This document shows, piece after piece, positions 16,952-24,505 of a stretch of 42,510 bases of DNA. Under the pieces are notes generated by a model, which did not search any database, was not told the origin of the DNA, and saw only the letters and a list, made by a program, of their open reading frames with translations. Within the stretch, counting starts at the first letter, position 1. Each line of letters begins with the position of its first letter. Made by a program: the position numbers and the translations under genes. This DNA comes from Terriglobales bacterium (GTDB lineage: Bacteria; Acidobacteriota; Terriglobia; Bryobacterales; Bryobacteraceae). The stretch spans positions 1 to 42,510 of the forward strand of contig JAJFUV010000319.1 of assembly GCA_021372245.1 (NCBI GenBank). The letters run 5' to 3'.

Positions 16952-18255
16952 ATCGCCGTTGCTTCTTGAGTTTGGCTGCTGTGCCGCGCCTTGGTTTCGG
17001 TGCAAACCTCCTGGCGAATGATTACATCGTTTTGCGCCGATCGAGCGATCCCGCTCGCATCCAGGTTTACAGCCCGGGCCTGGCGCGCCTGTCGAGCGGC
17101 CGCCTGGTAGCCACCTGCGACGTCTCGACACCGGCGGCGATGACCTCCAAGGGCGCACTGCTTGAAAGCGGTAAGCGCTGGACGCATGAGTTCTACACGA
17201 GCGACGATCACGGCCGTACCTGGACCCTGCGCGGCGAAGCTCCCATGATGCACGCGCGCCCGTTCGAAGCCGGCGGTTCGGTGTACGTGTTGGGCCAGGC
17301 GGGCGACCTGACCATCGTGCGCTCCCGCGACCGGGGCGAGACCTGGTCCTCGGCCACGCGCCTGACCGAGGGACAGAAGTGGCACCAGGCGCCCTGCAAC
17401 GTGCATTACGCCAACGGCCGCGTGTACTTGGTGATGGAGCGCCAAACGGATCCGTCTTTCAAGGGATGGCCCGTAAGTGTGCTGGCCCCTGTGCTCATGT
17501 CCGCGCCCGTCGATGCGGACCTCACCCGGCGCGGCTCGTGGACCTTCTCGAAGGAGTTGGCCTTCGCGGAAGCCGTGCGGCAAGCCGGCCCGCCGCGTCT
17601 GATCGGCGCGCCGTTCTTCCGTTACGGGCGCACGGTAAGCAACCCAGGCGACTCGCGGACCATGGCTCCCATGGGGTGGCTGGAAACCAACGTCGTGCAA
17701 TTCACCGATCCGGACCACGTGTGGTACGATCCGTCGCTGCGCACTTTCCACGTCTGGATGCGCTCGCACACCGGCACCTCGAACTTGGCCTGCATCGCCA
17801 AAGCAGTGGAAAGTGAAGACCGCAGCTCGATCACGGTCTCGCTCGAACATGCGCCATCCGGCGAACCCATGCTGTATGTGCCGTGTCCCGGCGGTCACAT
17901 GAAGTTCCACATCGTTTTCGATCCGAAGATGCGGCTCTACTGGCTCGTTTCCAGCCAGTCCACCGACTCGATGACCCGCCCGGAACGTCTCCCGGCTGAC
18001 CGTTACAACCTGCCGAATAACGAGCGCCACCGGCTGGCGCTGCACTTTTCGAGGAACTGCGTGGATTGGTGTTACGCGGGACTCATCGCGGTGGGCGGAT
18101 CGGCCCGCCAGGCTCGCCATTACGCCTCGGCCGTGATCGACGGCGACGACCTGCACGTGCTCTCGCGCTCCGGCGACGAACGTACCGCCACCGCGCACGA
18201 CGGCAACATGATCACCTTCCACACCGTCCGCAATTTCCGCTCTTTGGTGTACTGA
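16948..18255 (+). CDS. Exported sialidase-like beta-propeller protein
   Basis: 435 residues from ATG 16948, which overlaps the pilD stop (ATGA). The leader MNRRCFLSLAAVPRLGFGA is of RR type. Two Asp-boxes are visible, SDDHGRTW at 85-92 and SRDRGETW at 126-133, and the remainder alternates short strands, as in a six-bladed sialidase fold. The usual arginine triad of sialidases cannot be mapped with confidence, so the true activity may be different (another propeller hydrolase or binding protein). It is a second intact member of the type seen as a pseudogene at 9.1-10.1 kb. It ends 3 bases from the convergent GNAT gene. Confidence 0.8.
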   Translation: MNRRCFLSLAAVPRLGFGANLLANDYIVLRRSSDPARIQVYSPGLARLSSGRLVATCDVSTPAAMTSKGALLESGKRWTHEFYTSDDHGRTWTLRGEAPMMHARPFEAGGSVYVLGQAGDLTIVRSRDRGETWSSATRLTEGQKWHQAPCNVHYANGRVYLVMERQTDPSFKGWPVSVLAPVLMSAPVDADLTRRGSWTFSKELAFAEAVRQAGPPRLIGAPFFRYGRTVSNPGDSRTMAPMGWLETNVVQFTDPDHVWYDPSLRTFHVWMRSHTGTSNLACIAKAVESEDRSSITVSLEHAPSGEPMLYVPCPGGHMKFHIVFDPKMRLYWLVSSQSTDSMTRPERLPADRYNLPNNERHRLALHFSRNCVDWCYAGLIAVGGSARQARHYASAVIDGDDLHVLSRSGDERTATAHDGNMITFHTVRNFRSLVY

Positions 18256-18258
18256 GCG

Positions 18259-19071
18259 TTATCCGAATTCGAAGCCGCCGAGCGCGTAGACCAGTTCAGG
18301 CCGCTCCACAAACGGCGGCGCCCAGGCTCGTCCGCGAAGGACCATTCGCATCAGGCGCCGCACGGGAGCGAAGCCTCGTGTGCGAGCCAAAGCGAAAGCG
18401 TCCGGATTCGGTTCGACAAGGTCCCAGAAGACCTGTTCCCGCGCGTGCCTCGAAAGGTACCAGTCCAGCAGCTTTGCGGTGCTATCCATATTCCGGCTCA
18501 CGCAGGGGCCGAAATAGGCGGCTTTCGAACCGGGCCTTCCCAGGGCGAAGGCGCCGCCTGCTGAAGCGGCTTCGATCGGCGCCAGGGATGCCAGCAACGA
18601 CGAGCGGTCCGCGCCGAACGCCTCCAGGTCGAGTTCCGGATTCGGCCGGTACGCTTCCACCGTGGCCGCCGCCGCCGGCGATGGAGGACGCAGCCATCGT
18701 TCCACAGCGTACTCGGCCACGAAGCCAAGCTTCTCGTAGAGCGGACGGCCCATGTCGGTGGCGTCGAGCTTGATCCAGGCCACATCCTGTGAGCGGGCGA
18801 AATCCAGGGTCGCCTGCACGGTGGCGCGCGCAAATCCGCGGCCTCGATAGTCTGCAGCGGTGAGCACCATCCCAACCCAGGCCAGCTCGCTGCCGTAACA
18901 GTATGCGGTTGCCGTGGCCACCACGCGGCCGTCGCAATCGATGCCGAAGCAACTCTGCGGCGTGAGCGCCATCATGCGCGCCCAATCCTCGCGGGTCTGG
19001 TTCCACCCGGCTTCGCGCGAGAGCAGCATGACTCCATCCAAATCCGCGGAAGTCAGGAGCCGCACGTTCAC
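18259..19071 (-). CDS. GNAT N-acetyltransferase with C-terminal second domain
   Basis: 270 residues, cytosolic. Residues 1-130 are a GNAT domain: 'GMVLTAADYRGRGFARA' supplies the acetyl-CoA P-loop (YRGRGFA near 73-79), followed by 'LDATDMGRPLYEKLGF'. The C-terminal 130 residues ('ASAGGAFALGRPG', 'VEPNPDAFALARTRGF') match the second domain of the YitH/Acetyltransf_18 kind, a tandem arrangement. The acceptor is unknown. The next gene upstream on the same strand (sugar isomerase) ends 4 bases before its ATG, so it is the last gene of a three-gene string. Confidence 0.88.
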   Translation of the reverse strand: MNVRLLTSADLDGVMLLSREAGWNQTREDWARMMALTPQSCFGIDCDGRVVATATAYCYGSELAWVGMVLTAADYRGRGFARATVQATLDFARSQDVAWIKLDATDMGRPLYEKLGFVAEYAVERWLRPPSPAAAATVEAYRPNPELDLEAFGADRSSLLASLAPIEAASAGGAFALGRPGSKAAYFGPCVSRNMDSTAKLLDWYLSRHAREQVFWDLVEPNPDAFALARTRGFAPVRRLMRMVLRGRAWAPPFVERPELVYALGGFEFG

Positions 19072-19075
19072 TCCT

Positions 19076-19978
19076 TCATCTCCTCTCGGCGGCCTCGAGC
19101 ACCGGCAGGAGTTCCTTGCGTGCAGCGGCGAACTCCGGCGGCTTGAGATGCTCGGCGATGAGCGGCGTTTCGGCCGGCAGCTTCGCCACGTGCTCGGCGA
19201 AGAGCCGGTAGTTCATCTCCCCTTTCAGCGGCCCGGGCAATTGGTAAGAAGCTCCGTCGGGCGCGAGCCGGAAGTCCTTGAAGTGAACCAGGGCGATGCG
19301 GTTGCCAAGTTCGCCGAACATCTGTTTCAACACCTTGTCGCGCTGTCCGTAACGCGCGACGGGCGTGAGGTTGGGCGGATCGAGGACCGCGCCGGTAGAC
19401 TTCGGCAGGCGCTTGAGCAGGCGCGCCAGCGAAGGCGCGTCGGGGCAGACCAGCGTGATGTACGTTTCCAGCGCCAGCTTCAGCCTCGCGTTTTCAATGC
19501 GTATGTGATACGGCTCCAGGAAGCGGCAGATGGCGTCTTCGGCCTCGCGCGTGAGGTTGCGCGGGTCCGATGTCATCAATCCCTTGCCGTAGCCGCCGGT
19601 CCAGGCCACGATGACATGCGCGCCGATGAAGCCCGCGAACTCGATGGCGCGGATCAGGTCCCGGCGGCGGCAATCCATCAGCACGTTCGACGGCGAGGCG
19701 CAGTTCACATACGCGCCCACCACGTCGCCCACGACTCCTTCATCCTTGAGCCAGCGCGGCAGCGCGCTCAGAAAATCGTCGCCCACCGTGCTCCAGGAGA
19801 ACTGCAGTTGCGCGCGCGTGTAGCCTGCTTCGCGAACCGTGCGCAACAGGTTGCGGGAGGCGGTTTCGTCCGTCGTGAGCTGGATGGCGATGCCCAGGCG
19901 CTCCGAGACCGGCGCCGCGCGCAGGCTCGCCGACGCGGCGGCCCCCGCGATGAATGACCGGCGAGTCAAGCTGTTCAT
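19076..19978 (-). CDS. Exported sugar phosphate isomerase/epimerase-like TIM-barrel protein
   Basis: 300 residues from ATG 19978, which overlaps the upstream stop (ATGA). The leader 'SLTRRSFIAGAAASA' is a Tat-type signal. The barrel follows the xylose isomerase-like plan: 'VREAGYTRAQLQFSW' near 46-60, 'AHVIVAWTGGYGKG' near 138-151, 'LKLALETYITLV' near 185 (metal-binding Glu), 'GAVLDPPNLTP' near 215 and 'RIALVHFKDFRL' near 250 (metal-binding His). The reaction is not decided. Pairing with an exported Gfo/Idh/MocA oxidoreductase is a common arrangement for sugar catabolism in Acidobacteriota and Planctomycetota. Confidence 0.85.
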   Translation of the reverse strand: MNSLTRRSFIAGAAASASLRAAPVSERLGIAIQLTTDETASRNLLRTVREAGYTRAQLQFSWSTVGDDFLSALPRWLKDEGVVGDVVGAYVNCASPSNVLMDCRRRDLIRAIEFAGFIGAHVIVAWTGGYGKGLMTSDPRNLTREAEDAICRFLEPYHIRIENARLKLALETYITLVCPDAPSLARLLKRLPKSTGAVLDPPNLTPVARYGQRDKVLKQMFGELGNRIALVHFKDFRLAPDGASYQLPGPLKGEMNYRLFAEHVAKLPAETPLIAEHLKPPEFAAARKELLPVLEAAERR

Positions 19979-21276
19979 GACTTGGTGCCAGACAACTTCC
20001 ACGGCTCGCGGTACTTCCGGTGGATGTACGCGTCGGCTTCGGGCAACCCTACCGCGCGCTCGCTCGCGGCGTCCCAAACCACCTTGGCGCCCGTTCGCAG
20101 TGCCACGTTGCCCAGATGCGCCACGCTGCTGACGAAGTGGCCGACTTCGAGGTTCTCGCCGGGCTGCTGGCGCGAGCGCATGCAGTCCAGGAAATTCCGC
20201 ACCAGCGCTGGCCGTCCTTCCGCGCCGCGGTCGTTCGGATCGCGCATGCGCTTGTAGGCAACCAGACTCTTCTTCTTGGGCTCCGGAATCACCTCGAAGC
20301 CGGAGGCGTCGACGATGAGCGTGCCTTCGCCGCCGCTGAAACTCAGCCCGTGCGGGCGTCCGCCGATGCCCACGCCGCCCAGCATCTGGTGCTCCCAGAT
20401 GAAGGTGTAAGTGGGGAATTCATAGACCGCCGTCTGCGTGTCGGGCGTTTCCGTATTGTCGTCCACCACCATCTTGCCGCCCGTGGAGGTGATGGTCTTG
20501 GGCGGATTGTATCCCATGGCCCACATGCCGATGTTGATCAGGTGCACGCCCCAATCGCTCATCAGGCCGTTGCCGTAATCCCAGAACCAGCGCCAGTTGA
20601 AGTGATAGCGATTCTTGTTGAAGGGGCGCTTCGGCGCCGGCCCGAGCCACATGTTGTAGTCCACGCCCGCTGGCGGATCGCCGTCCGGCGGATTGCCGAT
20701 GCCACCGACCCAATCCAGGTACGCCCAGGCGCGCACCTGCCGGATCTTGCCCAGTTTGCCGGACTGCACGAACTCGACCGCTTCCTTGTAATGCGGGCCG
20801 AAACGCCACTGTGTGCCCATCTGTGCCACGCGCTTGTACCGCTTGGCGGCCTCCAGCATGGCGCGTCCCTCGCCGATCGTGACGGCCAGCGGCTTCTGCA
20901 CGTACACGTCCTTGCCGGCTTCGAACCCGTAAATGGTGGGCAGGGCGTGCCAGTGGTCCGGCGTGGAAACAATCAGCGCATCCACATCCTTGCGCTCAAT
21001 CACCCGCCGGAAGTCCTTGACCACGTCGGGCTGCTTTGCCAGGCGGGCCGCGTTACGTTTCAGGGTCTTGCCGATCATCTCGTCGTCGACGTCGCAGCAG
21101 ACCACGCACTCGACATCGTCGTACAGGAGAAACGTCGCCAAATCTCCGCTACCCATTCCACCGCAGCCGATCTGGCCCAGACGGATGCGGTCGTTGGCGC
21201 CGAGAATGCGGCCGTAGCTCGCTGCCGGAGCGATGGCCGCGACTTTCAGGAAGTCTCTTCGCGATGAGTTCGACAT
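19975..21276 (-). CDS. Exported Gfo/Idh/MocA family oxidoreductase
   Basis: 433 residues from ATG 21276, selected because GGAGGGC lies 5 bases upstream and the translation then starts with a textbook Tat leader, 'SSRRDFLKVAA'. The Rossmann dinucleotide motif is GQIGCGGMGSG near residues 33-43, followed by the family signatures 'DALIVSTPDHWHA' and 'GKDVYVQKPLAV' (the conserved Lys-Pro). The C-terminal part is the alpha/beta dimerisation domain with 'NFLDCMRSRQQP'. Tat export fits a folded NAD(P)-bound enzyme acting on a sugar in the periplasm. It is the first gene of a three-gene unit with the isomerase and the GNAT protein. Confidence 0.93.
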   Translation of the reverse strand: MSNSSRRDFLKVAAIAPAASYGRILGANDRIRLGQIGCGGMGSGDLATFLLYDDVECVVCCDVDDEMIGKTLKRNAARLAKQPDVVKDFRRVIERKDVDALIVSTPDHWHALPTIYGFEAGKDVYVQKPLAVTIGEGRAMLEAAKRYKRVAQMGTQWRFGPHYKEAVEFVQSGKLGKIRQVRAWAYLDWVGGIGNPPDGDPPAGVDYNMWLGPAPKRPFNKNRYHFNWRWFWDYGNGLMSDWGVHLINIGMWAMGYNPPKTITSTGGKMVVDDNTETPDTQTAVYEFPTYTFIWEHQMLGGVGIGGRPHGLSFSGGEGTLIVDASGFEVIPEPKKKSLVAYKRMRDPNDRGAEGRPALVRNFLDCMRSRQQPGENLEVGHFVSSVAHLGNVALRTGAKVVWDAASERAVGLPEADAYIHRKYREPWKLSGTKS

Positions 21277-21351
21277 AGTTGCCCTCCAAAACCGGAAATT
21301 TATCATATCACCCGGCACGGAGCGGGCCGGCAGCCTTGCCGCCGCCACCGT

Positions 21352-21885
21352 CTACAATTCGATCTCGCGGACCTCGCAGTAATTCATTCGGAAGGCGGCG
21401 GGGTCTTCTCCGGTGAGCTGGCGCGCGATCTCGGCGTTTACCGCCGCGTGCGCCACCACGATGGCCGGCAGCGGCCCGTTGAGGATGATGCTGAGCGCAT
21501 CGGTGACGCGCTCGCGAAAATCCTCGTAAGTCTCGCCGCCCGGCGGCGTGATGCCGTACCAGTCCTCCAGTTTGCGGCGCGCCAGGTCGGGCTCGCGCGC
21601 TTCGATGTCGGACCACGCCCTTCCGTCCCAAGTCCCGTAGGATATCTCCGCCAGCTCTTCGATCACCTCGAAGGGCCTGAGCAGCGGGATCCGCGCGGCG
21701 GTTTCCAGTGCGCGGCGCAAGGGGCTCGAATAGATGATTTCGGCGCTGAGTTCACGTAGGCGGTGACTGGCTTGCACGCGGCCTCCGGAGCTCAGCGGAA
21801 GGTTCGTGCGGCCCAGCAGCACGTCCGCCCGCTCGGGTTCAGCGTGCCGCACCAGGTAGATCTTTCGTTGTGTCGCTTCCGCCAA
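21352..21885 (-). CDS. Histidine phosphatase family protein (CobC-like alpha-ribazole phosphatase candidate)
   Basis: 177 residues. The catalytic motif is VRHAE (Arg13, His14), followed by 'IYSSPLRRALETA' (Arg57/58), Glu80 in 'AEISYGTWDG' and His146 in 'VVAHAAVN'. These are the four conserved groups of the phosphoglycerate mutase-like superfamily. The only start that keeps the RHA motif is TTG at 21885, one base after the BtuC stop. As the last gene of a B12-regulated operon it is a good candidate for CobC, which dephosphorylates alpha-ribazole phosphate or adenosylcobalamin phosphate in cobamide salvage. The assignment is from context; the broad family also includes other phosphatases. Confidence 0.88.
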   Translation of the reverse strand: MAEATQRKIYLVRHAEPERADVLLGRTNLPLSSGGRVQASHRLRELSAEIIYSSPLRRALETAARIPLLRPFEVIEELAEISYGTWDGRAWSDIEAREPDLARRKLEDWYGITPPGGETYEDFRERVTDALSIILNGPLPAIVVAHAAVNAEIARQLTGEDPAAFRMNYCEVREIEL

Positions 21886-21886
21886 C

Positions 21887-22894
21887 TTAAAGCCACAAAC
21901 TCCTTCGCCGCGACCGGAGGAGCCAGATGAAGAACGGGCCGCCGGCCAAGGCCGTAATCACGCCGACCGGAACCTCGGTCGGTGCAAGGACCGTCCGGGC
22001 CAGTGTATCGCAGATCGCCAGGAACGCGGCCCCCACCAGGAACGAGCATGGCACAAGCAGACGGTGGTCGGCGCCGAAGCGCAGCCGCAGGGCGTGGGGA
22101 ACAATCAACCCAACGAACGCGATCGGCCCGGTCAAAGCCGTCACGGTTCCTGTAATGAACGATCCGGCCAGATAGCCTACCAGAATCAAGCGCGATGCGG
22201 AAACGCCGCGGGCCGCGGCCCAGTCCTCTCCCACGGCGAGCAAATTCCATTCCCGCGACTTGAAGAAGATCAACAGGACCATGGGCACTACGGCCAGCGT
22301 GACCCAGCCGAGCGTGGAATACTCCACCGCGTCGATACCCCCCATCATCCAGCGCGCGATGGCGAAGCTCTGGCCTACGTTCGCCATGTAGTGCAGAAAC
22401 AGGATCAGCGCCAGGCAAATGCTGTTGATCGTGACGCCCGCCAGCAGTAATGTGAAGCTCGACATGCGCTTGCCTTCGGTCGCGACCCCCATCACCAGGA
22501 ATAGGGTGACGCCCGCACCGGCGAACGCCGCCACCCACACCGCTGGCAGATGCAGGATCGGCTGCCAGCTGAAACAGATGGCAGCCACCGCGCCGAGCGA
22601 CGCGCCGCTCGATACGCCCAGCGTGTAAGGAGTTGCCAGCGCGTCGCGCAGCAGCGCCTGGAAGAGCACTCCGGCACAGGCCAGGGCGCCTCCCGCGAGC
22701 ATCGCCAGCAGCACACGCGGCAGCCGCGCGTAAAACAGGATCTCATGGTCCGGAGAGAGTCCGGCGAACGCACGCGCGTAACTGATCTTCGATGAGCCGA
22801 TCAGGGGCATCAGCAGCCCCGCGGCCAGCGCGATGAGCAGCGCCAGCGCGAGCGCGGACCAGAACCGTCGTTTTGGCGCGGCGCTAATGACCAT
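21887..22894 (-). CDS. btuC: Cobalamin ABC transporter permease (FecCD/BtuC family)
   Basis: 335 residues from ATG 22894, with about ten hydrophobic helices. FecCD signatures are clear: 'RLPRVLLAMLAGGALACAG' near 58-76, 'PYTLGVSSGASLGA' near 90-103, and 'GPIAFVGLIVPHALRL' near 255-270 (the coupling region to the ATPase). It forms the membrane channel of a type II importer, in this context for cobalamin. Its start overlaps the ATPase stop by 11 bases. The upstream extension with 'RLTADRPRRCAAKSSG' is out-of-frame overlap with the ATPase and is rejected. Confidence 0.93.
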   Translation of the reverse strand: MVISAAPKRRFWSALALALLIALAAGLLMPLIGSSKISYARAFAGLSPDHEILFYARLPRVLLAMLAGGALACAGVLFQALLRDALATPYTLGVSSGASLGAVAAICFSWQPILHLPAVWVAAFAGAGVTLFLVMGVATEGKRMSSFTLLLAGVTINSICLALILFLHYMANVGQSFAIARWMMGGIDAVEYSTLGWVTLAVVPMVLLIFFKSREWNLLAVGEDWAAARGVSASRLILVGYLAGSFITGTVTALTGPIAFVGLIVPHALRLRFGADHRLLVPCSFLVGAAFLAICDTLARTVLAPTEVPVGVITALAGGPFFIWLLRSRRRSLWL

Positions 22895-23654
22895 AGACGA
22901 TCCACGGACGCCCATCAGCCGCCTCCCGCACTTGGCTCTCCACGCCAAACACGTCCCGGATGATTTCGCTGCGCAGCGTCTCGGCCGGTCCGCCGTCAGC
23001 CGCAATCCGGCCCGCTTTCAGCATCACCACGCGATCCGAATACGCGGCGGCCAGATTCAGATCGTGCGTTACCGCCACTACCAGCAGGCCCTGCTCGCGC
23101 AATTCGCGCAGCAGGCGGTAAATGGAGATCTGGTGCTTCAGGTCGAGAAATGTGGTCGGCTCGTCCAGCAGCAGCGTGCGTGGGGATTGCGCAAGTGCCG
23201 ACGCCAGGATGACAAGCTGCCGTTCGCCGCCGCTGAGCGAACGGAAATCCCGTTTGCGGAACGCCGCTGTGTCCGTGATCTCCATGGCGCGATCCACGGC
23301 CTCGCGGTCTTCCGGCGATTCGAACAGGCCGTCGCAGAACGGCGTGCGTCCCATCATCACCACTTGTTCGGCAGTAAAGGGGAATTCAAGGCGCAGGCTT
23401 TGCGGAACCACACTGACCTGGCGCGCGAAGCCGCGACGCTGCCAGTTGCTGACCTCCACTCCGTTGTAAGTGCAGCGGCCCATGTAGCCGTGGCGCAAGC
23501 CGCTCATGATGCCGAGCAAGGTGGACTTGCCGGCGCCGTTCGGACCCACGATGGCGGCCATCTGGGGGGCAGGGAAGTCCAGGTTGACGCGGCTCAGCAC
23601 TTCCGTGCCGTTGTATCGCATACCGGCGTCGCGAAGGCTGTAAAGCGGCGTCAA
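22884..23654 (-). CDS. btuD: Cobalamin ABC transporter ATP-binding protein
   Basis: 256 residues from TTG 23654. That start overlaps the BtuF stop as TTGA and keeps the first beta strand ('LYSLRDAGMRYNG'); an ATG at MRYNG would cut it off, and the longer open frame merely overlaps the BtuF gene. Walker A is GPNGAGKST, the signature is LSGGERQ, Walker B is 'TLLLDEPT' and the switch His is in 'AVTHDLNLA'. The family fits Fe(III)-siderophore, heme and B12 importers; the riboswitch upstream points to B12. It energises BtuC in the inner membrane. Confidence 0.92.
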   Translation of the reverse strand: MTPLYSLRDAGMRYNGTEVLSRVNLDFPAPQMAAIVGPNGAGKSTLLGIMSGLRHGYMGRCTYNGVEVSNWQRRGFARQVSVVPQSLRLEFPFTAEQVVMMGRTPFCDGLFESPEDREAVDRAMEITDTAAFRKRDFRSLSGGERQLVILASALAQSPRTLLLDEPTTFLDLKHQISIYRLLRELREQGLLVVAVTHDLNLAAAYSDRVVMLKAGRIAADGGPAETLRSEIIRDVFGVESQVREAADGRPWIVYGH

Positions 23655-24505
23655 AGACCGGCCTCCGGATGGAGCATGCGGGCGAATTCGCGCGCGGCGT
23701 CGACGATGCGCGGTCCCGGCACCACATAGATGTCCGATGCCACCGAGTAGACTCGTCTTTCGCGCACCGCCTTCAGCATGGGGTAGCGATTCCACAACGC
23801 CACCACGCTCCGCTTGCGCGCCTCGGTGACGGAGTCGGTGTCGGTCATGTCGCCCATGTCGATAACGACTTCCGGATTGCGGCTCAGCAGTTCCTCGGTG
23901 GGAACTTTGGGGTACGCGGCGGCAGAATCGGCGAGCATGTTCACGCCGCCCGCGATAGCCAGCAAGTCGCTCAGGTAAGAAGATCCGCCCACGGCGACGA
24001 TGCCTTCTATCGAGTTCGCGGTGCGGCCCACCACGAACAACACTTTCCGGCGCGGGAAGGGCGCCGTGCGGCGCCGGATTCTCTCGAGTTCCGCCTGCAT
24101 CCTACCGCGCAACGCACGGCCCCGCTCAGGCACGCCTGCGGCGGCTGCGATCTGCTCGATGGATCGATAGATGTTTCCCACCGTGTCGTGATCGATCTCC
24201 AGTACATTCTGCCCCAGCCCGCGCAGCTTCGGATAGAGCTGGATGGGATTCTTCTGGATGATCACCAGGTCCGCCCGCAGCGCGACAATGGCTTCGAGAT
24301 TCGGCTGAATGAACGGGCCGATCTTCGGCTTATTGCGGACTTCCGGCGGGTAATGACAATAGTTGGTGACGCCCGCTACACGGTCGCCGAGCCCCAACGC
24401 GTACAGGATCTCGGTGATGTTGGGGGCTGTGGAGACGATCCTGCGTGGCGCGGCGCACACCGCCAGCGCCAGCACCGCGAGCAGGATCGCCGTCCTTCTT
24501 ACCAT
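23651..24505 (-). CDS. btuF: Periplasmic cobalamin-binding protein (BtuF-like)
   Basis: 284 residues with a signal peptide (MVRRTAILLAVLALAVCAA). The first lobe opens 'RRIVSTAPNITEILYALGLGDRVAG', shown here in parts: RIVSTAPNITEIL and 'GVTNYCHYPPEV'. The bi-lobed, helix-linked type III binding fold is typical of BtuF and of siderophore-binding proteins. It would bring corrinoid from the outer-membrane receptor to BtuCD. The start overlaps the receptor gene by 7 bases. The TTGA overlap at its end links it to the ATPase. Confidence 0.92.
   Translation of the reverse strand: MVRRTAILLAVLALAVCAAPRRIVSTAPNITEILYALGLGDRVAGVTNYCHYPPEVRNKPKIGPFIQPNLEAIVALRADLVIIQKNPIQLYPKLRGLGQNVLEIDHDTVGNIYRSIEQIAAAAGVPERGRALRGRMQAELERIRRRTAPFPRRKVLFVVGRTANSIEGIVAVGGSSYLSDLLAIAGGVNMLADSAAAYPKVPTEELLSRNPEVVIDMGDMTDTDSVTEARKRSVVALWNRYPMLKAVRERRVYSVASDIYVVPGPRIVDAAREFARMLHPEAGL

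Noticed and set aside
16873..18222. 449-codon minus-strand frame over the sialidase-like gene
   Set aside because: Antisense frame with low-complexity Arg/Gly/His content, no motif; the plus-strand gene has Asp-boxes and a leader.
23655..23795. Longer N terminus for the B12 ATPase
   Set aside because: The added residues are out-of-frame sequence of the BtuF gene and do not match any ABC ATPase; the TTG overlap start gives normal length.
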